Below are positions 39,776-51,132 of a stretch of DNA of 64,000 bases, piece by piece; position 1 is the stretch's first letter; each line of letters opens with the position of its first letter. The notes beneath the pieces are model-generated. The model was not told the DNA's origin and ran no database searches. It saw only the letters and a program-made list of their open reading frames with translations. This DNA is from Panonychus citri. Its lineage: Eukaryota; Arthropoda; Arachnida; Trombidiformes; Tetranychidae. Location of the stretch: positions 248,001 through 312,000 of the forward strand of contig NW_026515473.1 of assembly GCF_014898815.1 (NCBI RefSeq), read 5' to 3'. A program made the translations under genes and the position numbers.

Positions 39776-42700
39776 TGGTTGAAAATAAATTGTCAACTTG
39801 TCAGTTGATTATCAAATTACATGTTTCCCCTTAAGGTGAACTCAATGCAATTTGAAGCAAAAAATGTAATCTAGTTTACAAGAATCAAAAATGTCAACTT
39901 ATCATCATTTAAATTGGATGGAAACTAAATTGAGATACATGACCACATTGAATTAAAGGGCTACTTCATCTTCATGCTTCATGGTGCCCATGATGGTGAT
40001 GAAATGAATTGCAACTCAGTTGCTTGAGGCTATTTTACAATTTGGACAATAAATCATTAGATAAAATTTTCACTCTATTAACTTGGTCTATCAAAAAAGG
40101 TTAACCTTTTGTTATTGTTGTTCATGTTGTAATACTTTCACTATTATCATCAATATCTGAACAATATTGAGTTAAATGAAGATATTACCAATTCCATGGA
40201 AACTGTTCATTCAATTGAGATATTTAATATTCAATGACTCAAGTGTTATGTAAATATAACAATTGTACAATCGAGTGTACTTGAAACGAGAAGGGAAAAG
40301 TTCTGGACATCACTTATTTTCTTGAGAATTACATCATGGATAAAAAGCTTTGGAGAACTTTTTTCCCATGATATAAGAAGTAAAAGTCTAAGAACTTTGT
40401 TGAATCTTCCAAACTAAATCAGTGAAAATGATAAAATTCTGATTCCTAATAGTAAACAAAGAAGATAAAATTTTATTTGAAATTTGAATTCTATCTACCA
40501 TGAAATCATTAGAATCAAACAGTTTGAAATTGCAAAAAGTTTCTCAACATTTTTTATTCTTTTTCCTTATCTTCTCATTTTCATCCATCTAATTCTGTTT
40601 CCGTTTCCTTACTTGTCCTTCATTCTTCAAGCTTTCGGTTGTTCCGGTTCTCAACCTAACCCTCAATACACTTTTGATCTGGAGGATTTTATTTAAGAGA
40701 CAAGATGATAGGATAGTAGATTCGAAGACGAATGTAGAAAGTTAGAGGGAGAGAGAGAGAGAGAGAAAACATTTTGGAAGGATAGACAAGGACGAAAAGA
40801 TGAAGAAAAGAAGATCTGAGAGAGAAATTAAGATGACAATATGAATGAAATCGAGAGAAAGAAAAAGTTCTTTGGATAAAGATAAGTAAGTTTCATGATA
40901 AGATAATAGTGCAAGTGGGTGAATAAGATTGCATGATGAAGGAAAATGTTGATGAAAATGCAAGAGAAGATAAAAAATTCACCGGAAAACGGAAATGATG
41001 TAGAAAGCTTTTTCTCATGGGATTTTAACCCATGAGTCTATCAATGTATCACATTTAACATTCAACTTTCAACCAAAATACAACAAACATTAAACAACTC
41101 GCAATTTCAGAATAAAGTTGATTCAACAAACATGAAGCAACATCATCACCTGATGAACAATATGAAACTTTGACATACTCTCTGAAGCTCCAACTGAAAA
41201 CTATTGAAACAGAATCTGCATTATGAACCAACATGAAATAATAGTTAAATGAGATTATGATAAGAATTGAAATCGAGCAAAAAAAATTTCATTGAAGTGA
41301 ATCAGAACATTTTGTTGTTCTTGCCTGTTCTTACATATTCATATCTTAATCATGATTACTTGTTTTGTATCATTAATTATTACTAAGCACAGAGAATGTG
41401 AATAAAGATGGAGATGATTACGATAACGGAACATTTTCCATGATAATTCAAAGTTCTCTGTCCATTGAACAAGTAGATCAACTGAACAAACCTTATCTCA
41501 TAACAGTAAATCCTTTCCGTTGGTCTTATCACTTTCTATCCTCTTGTTTTCTTTCTCACTCTCATTCTTTCATGATTATCAGCAACAAACATCATCATCA
41601 TCGTCATCATTATCATCAACAGAATCAACTACATCCCTTAACCATCATCATTCTTAACTCATAAGATTTGGAATGAGACTCATGAGATTTCATGTTTTCT
41701 TGATGAACTGAGAGATGAGTAGATTGAGAAAAGTAAAGGGAGAGAGAGAGAACAAAAAATTTCTACTGAACAATTATATTCTCTTTCCTCTAGAACTTTA
41801 CAAGTTTTATCTAACTAGTTCTGAAGATTCATAACATCACCGGAAATAAGAGATGAGGATAAATGATAATATGAGTAAAAGATGAAGATAAGATAGTGAG
41901 ATATTAATTTATTTTCTAAAAAAGAAAATCATGATAAAAGAATACAAGAAATTAACGAAAAAGTTCTGAGAATGATGAAAATTCTGATTAAAGTTCATGA
42001 TACTTTCTCTTCAGATCAAAACACTCGAATAGGTCAAGGAGAAAGTAAGAAAAGATAGATATGAGAAAAAATCGATTAAAGAAGAAAAAAGTTCCAAAAT
42101 GCTTTCAAAAAGTTCGTTACATTTTCGTCTGATGATAAATACATCAGGATAATGAACATGTAATTAGGTTGATTGGTTGTTTGTATTTCATGATCAAATT
42201 AACCATCAACAGACAATAATTGATTGATAATTTAATCATTAACTTGCAATGAGATTAGCGAGAAAAAAGTTCTGAGAAACCATGAGAGCCTCGGAAATCA
42301 CATAGAAACCAATTTATTTCAATAATCATCATTTATCAATGAGAAAAAACTATTATATTGAAAACGATCACAATATGAATGATATTGATTTAGTTTCGTT
42401 AATTTAGATGAAAGATTTACATTCTGATGGTAATTCTGGTTAAAGACATTGACCAGATTATTCTTAACACATTCACCATGATGGTGGTGAAAATGTCGAA
42501 GGTTATTAAGTAAAATAAATCATCAGAATTTATAAGGATTCCTGATTATCGATAATAACATTAACATCTTTGAAATTGGATATAAGGTGTTTGTCCATGA
42601 CGATCATTCAGATAATAACAAGAAATTGATATTTTCTATCCTATTCAACTGCTTTCATCATACTCATTGGAAACTTTTCAACTCTCATGATAATTACCTT

Positions 42701-45700
42701 CATAAATGAAGAAACTTTGATTATATCAAGGAAAATCATTCAATCACAATTTCATCGATAAATTATCGTTGCAATATTATAAATAAATGCTAGAAATCAG
42801 CTGACAAGAGTCCAAAGCAAAAACATTTACACTATATTAGAACTCGAAACACAGTTCATTCAGAATTCAGGCCATTCTCTGTCCGTCTTATCAAATACAC
42901 AATATAATTTGAATACTATGCTAATAGTTTACCAATACTGGATGAGGAAAGAATCACAATCTTCTCAATAACTCTATCATTATGTACAATTAACTGTTAA
43001 GGAATCTAATTCGATATGATTACAATCAATTTAAGCTGAATGTTACTATTGGCAAAAAATAACTGATTAATACAGTTAATTGATCCAATGAATTACAATC
43101 AAAGATTAATGAGGTAACATCATCTTAATTGCTGAGCAAATTGTATCAATTTTCAATACACTTTATTAGATTATTATCATCACCATAACAAGGCCAATAA
43201 ATGTTGATGATGAATCAATTGGTTAATAATATTAACCCAATAAATGAATCAACATGATAAAAAAAACTACAAAGGTAACTCAAGTCAATTGTTATGCCAA
43301 TGATAATAAAATCATTCAAGTGAATTGGTTCCCCTTTTGTATTATTACAAAATATGATTACGTTATTTGTATCATCATCATCATTAGCATTATCATCCTC
43401 ATCTCATTTCAGGCTGATAATCGTTAACAATATATAATGATCATCATGATAATAATAATACCAAATGATGATCATCAAAATTTTCCCACTTCATTCATGA
43501 CCATGATCATCACCTTCACTCATCATTAATATCACCATGATTATCAGAGTTTTATTATTTCTAATCATCATTACAACATTTTAATCATAAATGATTCTGA
43601 AAATCAAGAATAATCCTTTAACCGGTCAATTAACAATCATCAACAATCATTAGTAATAATTTGCTTTTCTTTAACAATCAATGCTTCTTATTAATCGTTA
43701 ATTGATTATCAGTGTTCACAAATTAAATAATGAAAAGGTTAATAATGTTGAAAGATTCAATTAAATGATGAGAAAATTGTATTAGAACTTTTTTTTCATC
43801 TTCTCGACTTTTCAACAAAGATGAACTTTTTCTGTTCACTTTTCACAAACAGAAAAACACTAAAGCTAATTACTTGATATCTTACCTGTCAATTTTTGTT
43901 ATCTAATCAATTTACTTGATATCATCAAAATCAGAATTGACATTATCATGAAGATAAAGATGATCATCAACATGATTACCCTGATTCACTTCATCAACAC
44001 AGAGCATCATCAATGTTGATTGTTCTCAATAGTAAACTAACATTGATTGAATTGAATTCTGGGTTGACATAAGATTCAAACATTTCGTTATCTTCCTTTT
44101 TTCATCATTTTTGGTCTTGGGTTTTTTTTTGTTCGAAAAGTTCGAACTTGATTCATGTTGACATTTTTCGATGAATATGTTAACATCAGTTATTTATGGT
44201 ATTTTATTCAGATTCACTTATATTCTTTATTCTCCTCCACCCACCATAACCTCTTTTCTCTTCTCACCCTCATCCTACACCCTTCGAACTCTGTACTACC
44301 CTGAACTGAACACAATCGATTGAAACCAGTTATCGAGAAGAGGACAAGTCACTTATCATGTGCAAGAATCTCACTTCATTTTACCTTATTCCTTTTCTTT
44401 CACTAGGTTTTCATCATGTTCTCAATGTTCAGATTTTCTTATATATTTTTTTTTCTCTCTCTTCTCGATAAATGAATTGTTCCTGTTTTCTGTTTATGTT
44501 GTTTTCTTGTGTTGTTATCACTCGACATTAGAACAAAACTTTTATATAAGATATTTGATCGAGTTACTCTTTAAGTAACTCTATCTTAGCTAATCTTTAG
44601 GTAACCGTTTATGGTTAACCGGAAAAAGGTATGATGACGATGCTGATGAGATGAAGATAAAATATATCATGATATTAATATATAACCTTTGGTGAGAACT
44701 GGAATGAGAAAAGTTTCTCATTCCATCTTCTTATATCATATTAAAATCTAATAAGAATACAAAAAAAAAATAAAGATAAGCTCATTCATGTATTCAGTTT
44801 TATCATCACCATGATAACAATAGTAATCTTATTACAAGAATCAACAATTATTATCTAACATGAAACATTGATAAGTTTATCTCATGTTTAATTGTGATAC
44901 ACATTCAGATTGCTCAATCTTACATTAAAAAGAAAATGTGAGATGAAATAATCAAAAGTCAATGCAATCAAATTAATCATGCATCGATTAATTATTTTAA
45001 CGACTCATAGTGATTATTAGTTATCTACCTGTGCAATTAATGATATGAGATATTGGGATTTATCGTTAACAATATCTTATCGATAGATGTTTATATCTAA
45101 AATTGGTTAGAACTAAAAATAAAATTTGAGAAAAAAGTTCTAAGGCCAAGTGAAAAAATGAATAACAGAAGATGAATACATATGATAACAGAAAATGATA
45201 GAGTCCATGAATGAAGAGATAATAATAAAACGAAAAAAGGAAAGAATCAACAAAAAGAAAGTAACCGAAACTGAAAAAGGAAGAAAATAATCATAAGAAT
45301 ATCGATTAATCGACAAGAATAACAAAAGAATTCGCTCAGTTCATGGTTCTCTTTTCATGGTGAAGAAATAGATTATCAGTCGACAGAAGATCTTATTGTC
45401 TCAGAACTTTTATAATACAAAGAGAAAGAAAGTTTCTTTATAAGAAGATTGACCGAACATGTTCAATAGGGGGAAAATAGTTAGAACTAGCAATTGAATT
45501 CTGATTGATTAAGATTAAGGGGAGAAAAAATAATTATTCAGATTAAACTAGTATCGATTCCAGATAATTGACCATAGTAAAAAGTTCTGAATCAATGTAG
45601 AAAAGAGGAAGAATGAAAGAAAAAAGAGAGAGAGAGATAATTGTAACTTGCATCAATCACAATAATGATAACCTTTCCCTCTGAAATGAGACTGATACTC

Positions 45701-48700
45701 AGGTATATTCCTGGAAACAGTTATGCAAACACTAACTGGATCAATTGACCAATCAGCCAATTCAGAATTAAAATTACATCATCAATATATTGATACATCG
45801 ATAATCTATTTCAAATATGATGAGCAATTCTCATTGAAAAATGTTGCATCAACTTCCTCATTCAGAGTATGAGAACCTCAATTCTTTCAATCACTAGTTA
45901 TTTTCAAATCTTCAGATCTTATTTCACTTTCAGGAAATACTTCATGAAGATAAGAAAAAAAGCTTAAAATGTCAGAATTGCATGAAATAAGTTGGTATTG
46001 TAAAAATTTTTCAATCAGAAAGTGATTCCGACCAAGAATAAATCAAAACTATTCAAAGTTTTCTGAATAACAATGGACCAAATAATTGCGTTTCAATGGT
46101 AATCTTTGTAATTATTGTCACCAAGCTTCAGATTCATGAGCCAATATGATTACATAAAAAATAAGAAAAAAATTTACTGCATAAGATAAAATGAACTTAT
46201 CATGTTAATATCATGATTACTATAAGAAAGTTACCTTCGGTGTTTATATTTAAAACTTCCGGTGATGCTAGAGGCTTTTTTTATGAGATATTTTCATCAT
46301 ATAAGTAAAATGTATTCATATTCATACCCCTGTCTATATATATTAGTATCAATGGTTAAGTCAATTCTCAACTGAATTTCTTGATATTATTTTTAACTTC
46401 AAAATCAAATAGTAACTTTTTTTTACTCAAACAAACACATAGAAATAAATATTTATATTCATGTTGAATTTTTTTTTCTCAGGTAACCATCAGGTATTAA
46501 ATATTAGTACATTTATATGAATAAAATGTTATCTGATGATTCTGGTTCATAATCATGATGATAATAACCATGAGTATTTTTTTTTCTCCTAATGTAAACG
46601 GAATTATCAATGATATGGATTCTATAATAATGGCTGCAAGGGTTTAGTTCAGATACAGTTGATGTAAAGTATTATCATAAGGTGAAGATGATGATGATAA
46701 GCATTCACATCCTCATCATTTTCATCGAGATGATGATGAAAATTCTGGTGGAAAGATGAGTTAACATCAAGGAAAATGATGATAAAAGCAATATGATTGA
46801 GTTGAATTTGAAAACTTGGATGAAGATAAAAAAAATAAGCTAACATGAAATAAAAGATTCCAAGTTATTTTATCTTCTTTATCACTTTTTACTAGCAATT
46901 CTGAAGCTATCTCATGGAAAAACTCTGGGCGTAGAGATCAAGTGAGCTGAGCAAGGAGAAGGTGTAAAAGCATGAGAATAATAATAGAGAAAATAGTTTT
47001 TTCTTCTTTTTCTTCTTATGGATATCTCATCATATCTTTTCACCATTATCAGAATTTTCTGAGTTCAATCAAAGTATCAATCGGTTGAAATCAGTTCTCC
47101 TTTATCTCTTTCCATCTGAACAAATTATTTACCTTTCTTTCCAAGTGATGATAATGATGACTGAATTATCGTTAAACTTATAGATTCCAGTTGATCAGTT
47201 GAATTGTGATGAAAATCAAATCAAGAATACGATTCAAGATGAATTGATAATAAATAACAGGGAAGATCAGTAAATTCAACCTGAATTCTGATTTGTATTA
47301 GTCAATCATCCGTCAGATCGTAAACAAATACACACATATACTCTGAGTTCAATGAAACCCATGAAAATCGGTTTGAAATTTTTTTCCGTTCAGAGCAAAC
47401 ATCTTATATGCTTAATATCATTGTCTCGATGACAATTTCTTAATAAAATGACAAAGTAATCAGACATTTTTTTCAGAAACTCTAGAAATAATCTTTCATG
47501 TTACTTATAACTGTTGAGAGAGTTCACCATGAGACAATTTCTGAATACCCAGCAAATCAAAATATAAATACTATCATTATCTATTATCAATTTATCTCTT
47601 ATTCATTTTCGTCCATCATATAAGAATAAGGTTTACATCTCTCTCATTCAGAAACATTGAAAATATCAGACATCATGGTAGACATGGTACACATTCATGC
47701 GGATAAATATAACCTGGAAGAAGCTATCAAATAGTAAAAATAAATAATAAGATTACTGTTCAAGATACAAACTAAACTTGATATTCATTAGCATTTAAAC
47801 ACACAAGCCCGAAAATAAAAAGGCAATAGTAACGTATTCATCATGAAGTTCATGATAATCATCAAGAAATATGAATATCAGTTGAAATAAAAATAGTGAA
47901 TAACATATCATGTAACATTACAATTTTGATAACGGAAATGTCTCATGAGCATTGTGGACATTATATTATGAGTATGGTCAACAAAAGTTATAGTTAACCT
48001 TGTAATTGACACACGAAGATGAAATTTCATGAATATTAAGTCAATCAGGGGATGGTCAAGATTATTGTTAATAAGAAGAGATAAAATATCAACTCATGCT
48101 TGATTCCCTTTATCTCTCGTTTCAATTAAATATAATTCATAATTTTTGCGCCCATCATGAATATCTTCAAAGTGGAAGAAAAAATTTGAAGCAATTTATT
48201 TACATTGATCCCCATTGATTTCCAATGGAGGAAAAGATTGAAATATTGTTGAGAAAATGATGAGAAATGATATTGATGAGATTTAACTGACTCTTCATGA
48301 AGATAATATTAAATTTCTATGATAAAAAACCTGATGAGTATTTATATGTCAGCATGTGTATAATTCAGTGTGAGAAAAATTCAATTTGCATAAAAATGTT
48401 ATCATATTATTCAAAGTATATATTTTTCATTCAACCATAATCATCATTCGACTTTTGTTTCAACAAAGTTATCATCACTTTACTCATCTTCATCATCTTC
48501 AAATGAAAAATAATGGATGAGAAAACTCCTTCTGTGGACATTTAGTTCATCCTTGTGTGAATATATCCAATGTATATTCATTTTGGAAGATAAAAGAGGA
48601 AGAAAAAGGGGAAAGGGAAGAAAAGAAAAATGAACTTGATTCGACATGATAGAGAGAAGGAAAAAGTTCTGAATGTTGATGATGATTAAGAGATGAACAC

Positions 48701-50056
48701 AATTGTGATATTGATGATGGTCAAACTACTGAAAAGTTATGATAACAGTTGAAAAATCAATTGGGAAGTGAATCTTTTTTTCATCTTTTCTTTTAATGGT
48801 TCAAAATTTTCAATTCAATTCAATGTATTTTTTTTTTACTTTAAGCTTTACGATGTGAATCAGTTATTCATCTTTCACTTCAATGTCATCATCATAATAA
48901 TAATCAGCATAATCATCAACATTAAAAGACAATAGATGAAGAACTGAGATTATTTTGAATCGATTTAGAGGAACCATGAAAAATTAACTGGACCCATGAC
49001 AATGATAATGTCCAAATATCATTTGATAAATTTTCTCATCTTCCTCCTCTTCCTCATCATCATTATGCTTCCTCCTCATCAGCATAATGATGATCAGTGG
49101 TCTCAAAATATAAAAGTTTCATGTAGAAAAATCAAAAACAGTTGAAACCTCAGTGATCATTTCATGATAATCTTGAATGAATAATGAATTCCAGTTTTAA
49201 GGGGAAAATTTTCATGAAACTGAATAAGAAAACAATTTATTTCAAGCATCTGATTATTTCATAGAAGTGGGAAATTTTTCCAAATGTTATCATTATCGCT
49301 TATAAATCAGAATCAATGTCACACTCAGAATTTGCAATATCAGATAAACACCAAAATGAATCAATGTTAGTATTTAACTTTTTTTCACCACCTCCATGAG
49401 TTTTGGTGCAAAAAAAGTTCAGACTGAGTATCTCACTAAATACAAACAGAATGTAATTTTTTTTTCTTCACAACAAATCTTTGTATTGATAATCGATAAG
49501 AGAAAATGTTTGTATTAAGAAAAAATATTGTATCACAATTATACTTTTCTATTCTCTCAGTACCTTTATATATGAGTAAATAATTCTCGAGTTGTTAAAT
49601 TGTAACAGAAAAATGTTCTAATTCTTTCGAAGCTTAAAGAATAAGTCTATTCTCCCCTCGAAAAAAGCAAGAGACAGAATGAGAAAGAGACGATAAAAGA
49701 TGATGATTAAGATGGAAAAGATTCAAGTCAATAAAGTGAATTATTTTTCAATATAAAATGTGAACAAAAAGATTAGATAACTTGATCATTATATTTGGAT
49801 AAATAATTGTATCTATTTATGGATTAGGAACTTAAATCGTTTTTATGAGGAAAAACTTGAAGTTCGGATGAAAGAGTTGGATAGAATTCGTTTCTTTTTT
49901 TAACAAGATGAATTGATTCCCTTAGTCTCTAACCAATCTAATTGAATATCGATATCATCATCATCATTATCTTCTTTCGTCATCGTCTTCTGTTCATCAT
50001 GATCGATCTTTGCCAAAAAGAATTCAAGAAGATAAATATATTAATACGTTTTAGCA

Positions 50057-50091
<35 letters not shown>

Positions 50092-51132
50092 TTGTCAGCC
50101 GATGCTCAATTTGCAAGAACATGTTCTTGAGTAGTTCAGGGTGAAGGATAAGAAGAAGGAAGTTGCATGAGACAAAAGAAAAGGATGATAATAAATGATC
50201 AAGTGGATTAGAGATTATCCTCAAGAAGTAAAGAAGAGATTGATAAACTCTTTCAAAAGAAAAGAAAAATTCCAATCAAATCAATCAGAATATTTCAAGC
50301 TCATGGAAGAGAAAGACAATGAATTTCCACAGGAAAACCCAATGTCATTTTAGATTCAGAATGTACATTTAATAAAGTTGAAATTGTACTATTGTATTAA
50401 TATAGCAATTTGATAATTGTTTTGAATGGATTAATAAAATGAATTTGAATTCTTACCTTTGGATAAAGGCAGATAAACATTGAGATAAAGACAATCTTCA
50501 CTTTGATTAGTAAGATGAGGGATTATCCGTGAAAAATAACCATAATTACCACGTATAAGATTATCAGGTGATGATGAAGAGGAAACGGAAGCGGATGATG
50601 ATGATGATGATGATGGTGATGGTGATGAGCTGGATGAATCTTTAATGTTACCTTGAGAGTCAAAACCTTTAGGTAATTTTTGTGGGCACACTGGTTGATA
50701 ATGATTAACAAGCCTTGTGCCCCTCCAATGGGCTGGGGTCACCGGGGGCATGAATCGCAATTTATTAATAGGTGGAGCTGCATAAGGAACACCTAGAAAA
50801 GCTTCAACTGAATTCAATGAACGATATCCTTTGGAAGATAGTGAGTCACTGATTCGTTCAGAATTGTTCACATTTTCCATGGGCACTGATGAACTTGCTG
50901 TTGTTGAAGTTGATGAAGATGAAGATGATGATGATGATGATGATGAAGGTGTTGAAAGTGATATAAGAATACCCCTGAGGAAACCATTTTTAGTTTTAAC
51001 TGTTCTTGGTGAAAGTAATTTATCAAATTCATTATTCCCATTGTCATTATTGGTAGACACTAAATCACAATTTATCCAAATTGAATTAATCATAAATAAC
51101 ATAATTATACATAATTTAACAATCCAAATCAT
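5227..51132 (-). CDS. Nlg: Neuroligin, complete, eight coding exons
   Basis: Neuroligins are postsynaptic adhesion proteins with a cholinesterase-like ectodomain that binds neurexin. Exons 50457-51132, 14233-14379, 13813-14001, 12134-12729, 11730-11999, 11466-11656, 11288-11382 and 5227-6350 total 3288 nt and encode about 1095 aa; every junction keeps phase. In order I see a signal peptide (MIWIVKLCIIMLFMINSIWINC), FLGVPYAAPP, NQSEDCLYLNVY, VMVFIHGESY (residues 233-243), GNIVVVTLNYRLGLFG, GHSRG (319-323), MSGSALSSWA, GVTRVES (Glu500), NEYTDW, CVHGDELPY (His640), a membrane helix (875-902) and a tail of about 193 residues. GHSRG keeps a Ser where neuroligins usually lack the esterase nucleophile, but HGES replaces the second oxyanion-hole Gly with Glu. 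Poly-Ser insertions sit in exons 1 and 4. The tail has a Gln run and Cys/His clusters and ends in EFDEHL, with no class I PDZ ligand. Confidence 0.95.
9741..9768. repeat. (TC)n microsatellite
   Basis: A pure TC dinucleotide run in neuroligin intron 7. Confidence 0.95.
10341..10383. repeat. (TCATCC)n/(TCATCT)n hexanucleotide repeat
   Basis: A run of TCATCC units changing to TCATCT. It is non-coding, within neuroligin intron 7. Confidence 0.85.
11288..11382 (-). CDS. Nlg: Neuroligin exon 7
   Basis: This 95-nt exon completes the Gly codon (NPNG) and runs to IWPEYDTVQRKYLMLG. The acceptor is CAATCAG|TAA and the donor is TTAG|GTAAGA. Confidence 0.93.
11466..11656 (-). CDS. Nlg: Neuroligin exon 6 (His of the former triad)
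   Basis: This 191-nt exon has acceptor TTCAAG|TCC and a donor after two bases of a Gly codon (GG|GTAAGT). It encodes LGCVHGDELPYLFGAP, with His640 at the cholinesterase catalytic histidine position, and a WVNFVKFG segment. Confidence 0.95.
11730..11999 (-). CDS. Nlg: Neuroligin exon 5
   Basis: This 270-nt exon, phase 0, has acceptor CCTTTAG|GTT and donor CAG|GTAAAT. NEYTDWSVPSEHPINILD and DALVVAPITKTASLHY are clear family matches, ending in YVFVYQ. Confidence 0.95.
12134..12729 (-). CDS. Nlg: Neuroligin exon 4 (with Ser/Asn-rich insertion)
   Basis: This 596-nt exon has acceptor CCAATAG|GTT and donor GAG|GTAAAA. It encodes LFDKVILMSGSALSSWA, a Cys pair (NCPNY, DCLRD) and GFGPIIDGLVVPADP. After DPRILME there is a low-complexity insertion of roughly 55 residues before YQLMFGVTRVES, where relatives have only a few. 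Confidence 0.94.
12730..13812 (-). other. Nlg: Neuroligin intron 3
   Basis: This 1.08-kb intron contains an open frame on the opposite strand (13569-13796) that resembles no family I recognise. It has several poly-A runs but no other gene. Confidence 0.7.
13813..14001 (-). CDS. Nlg: Neuroligin exon 3 (nucleophile-elbow exon)
   Basis: This 189-nt exon is phase 1 at both ends: acceptor TTCTTAAG|GTT, donor CAGG|GTAAGA. It encodes RGNHGLMDIIAALHWIHDNI and the elbow VTLVGHSRGAA, in which Ser321 occupies the esterase nucleophile position. Confidence 0.93.
14233..14379 (-). CDS. Nlg: Neuroligin exon 2 (HGES motif)
   Basis: This 147-nt exon is phase 1 at both ends: acceptor TTTTTCAG|GGG, donor TTTG|GTAAAT. 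It encodes the core strand and the HGESY segment typical of invertebrate neuroligins, then GNIVVVTLNYRLG. Confidence 0.95.
17009..17041. repeat. (GA)n microsatellite
   Basis: A pure AG/GA run in neuroligin intron 1. It also reads as an Arg-Glu repeat in a chance open frame. Confidence 0.95.
19974..20014. repeat. (CTC)n trinucleotide repeat
   Basis: About 40 bp of uninterrupted TCC/CTC units in intron 1. Confidence 0.95.
22207..22264. repeat. (GAT)n/(AAT)n trinucleotide repeat
   Basis: Mixed GATGAT, GATAAT and GATTAT units over about 58 bp in intron 1. Confidence 0.85.
27018..27064. repeat. (TC)n microsatellite
   Basis: 47 bp of pure CT repeat in intron 1, one of the longest such tracts in the window. 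Confidence 0.95.
30151..30245. repeat. Left terminal inverted repeat of the transposon
   Basis: A 95-bp arm containing GACCGGCTCCAGGCC, CCGATCCAGACC and GCGCGCGAAATTT. It pairs with 30648-30730 apart from a 12-base insertion near 30206-30217. Confidence 0.85.
30327..30605 (-). CDS. Coiled-coil reading frame carried inside the transposon
   Basis: An open frame of about 92 codons fills most of the interior between the two arms. It begins near VQSGVSSKLVGLRVKLNELF, continues with charged heptad-like sequence (QFDELNERHKSTEEENLKMR) and ends ENFSASNRSL before TGA at 30327-30329. The stretch rich in Leu/Met/Ile at spacings of three and four predicts a coiled coil. The first ATG is at about codon 27, and a possible acceptor (GGTTCAG|TCTGG) lies at the frame's 5' end, so it may be a captured exon fragment rather than a complete gene. 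I do not recognise the family. Codon use looks like coding sequence, unlike the surrounding intron. Confidence 0.45.
   Translation of the reverse strand: MVQSGVSSKLVGLRVKLNELFIEIDIMRNQFDELNERHKSTEEENLKMRKLLQIQEGPEGNKEIKFIDWALKKLNQEYGIKRENFSASNRSL
30648..30730. repeat. Right terminal inverted repeat of the transposon
   Basis: An 83-bp arm, the reverse complement of the left arm without the 12-base insertion. It is followed directly by the target duplication AAATTG. Confidence 0.85.
38621..38647. repeat. (TC)n tract at the left edge of the duplicated unit
   Basis: A CT run immediately before the first copy of the 561-bp tandem duplication. Confidence 0.9.
38648..39208. repeat. Tandem duplication, copy 1
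   Basis: A 519-bp unique body (38648-39166) beginning ATCATCAGCTTGTTATTGAT and ending CCGAGTT, followed by a (TC)n tract (39167-39208). The body recurs 561 bp later, with no difference seen by eye. Confidence 0.92.
39209..39772. repeat. Tandem duplication, copy 2
   Basis: The body at 39209-39727 repeats copy 1 and is followed by another (TC)n tract (39729-39772). Identity over the body, including poly-A runs, points to a very recent event or to an assembly artefact. It holds no coding content. Confidence 0.92.
46235..46267 (-). CDS. Nlg: Candidate optional 33-nt neuroligin exon
   Basis: On the minus strand CCTCTAG|CATCACCGG...CCGAAG|GTAACT delimits 33 nt inside the 36-kb first intron. Spliced between exons 1 and 2, both phase 1, it stays in frame and inserts ASPEVLNINTE between LPLSK and GDSDTRLP. 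That is where vertebrate neuroligins carry alternative splice site A. It is less AT-rich than its surroundings and the donor is good; the tract before the acceptor is A-rich and weak. No other intron-1 candidate I checked kept phase at both ends. Confidence 0.4.
50061..50088. repeat. (TC)n microsatellite
   Basis: A pure CT run near the exon 1 end of neuroligin intron 1. Confidence 0.95.
50457..51132 (-). CDS. Nlg: Neuroligin exon 1 (signal peptide and first ectodomain part)
   Basis: The start ATG is at 51130-51132. The exon codes for residues 1-225 plus one base; the donor is AAAG|GTAAGA. Two Ser runs, around residues 63-80 and 165-190, come from TCA/TCN repeats seen as (GAT)n on the plus strand. 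The first family Cys pair (PVCPQ and EDCLYLN) flanks the second run. Confidence 0.93.

Larger units (their letters stand above)
14380..50456 (-). other. Nlg: Neuroligin intron 1 (about 36 kb)
   Basis: A very long first intron between the signal-peptide exon and the HGES exon. I found no nested gene with recognisable homology on either strand; the open frames here are short, low-complexity and Ile/Phe/Ser- or Lys-rich. It contains an inverted-repeat transposon (30151-30730), a tandem duplication (38648-39769), a candidate 33-nt optional exon (46235-46267), many (TC)n, (GA)n and (GAT)n tracts, and most copies of the AAAAAGTTCT motif. Such introns often carry enhancers, but no specific element can be called from sequence alone. 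Confidence 0.85.

Noticed and set aside
40484..40696. 70-codon frame with a hydrophobic start ending QPNPQYTFDLEDFI
   Set aside because: The hydrophobic stretch comes from a T/C-rich tract, there is no splice context, and I recognise no family.
50523..50711. Poly-His reading frame opposite/out of frame in neuroligin exon 1
   Set aside because: It is the shifted reading of the same TCA repeat that codes poly-Ser in the real frame.
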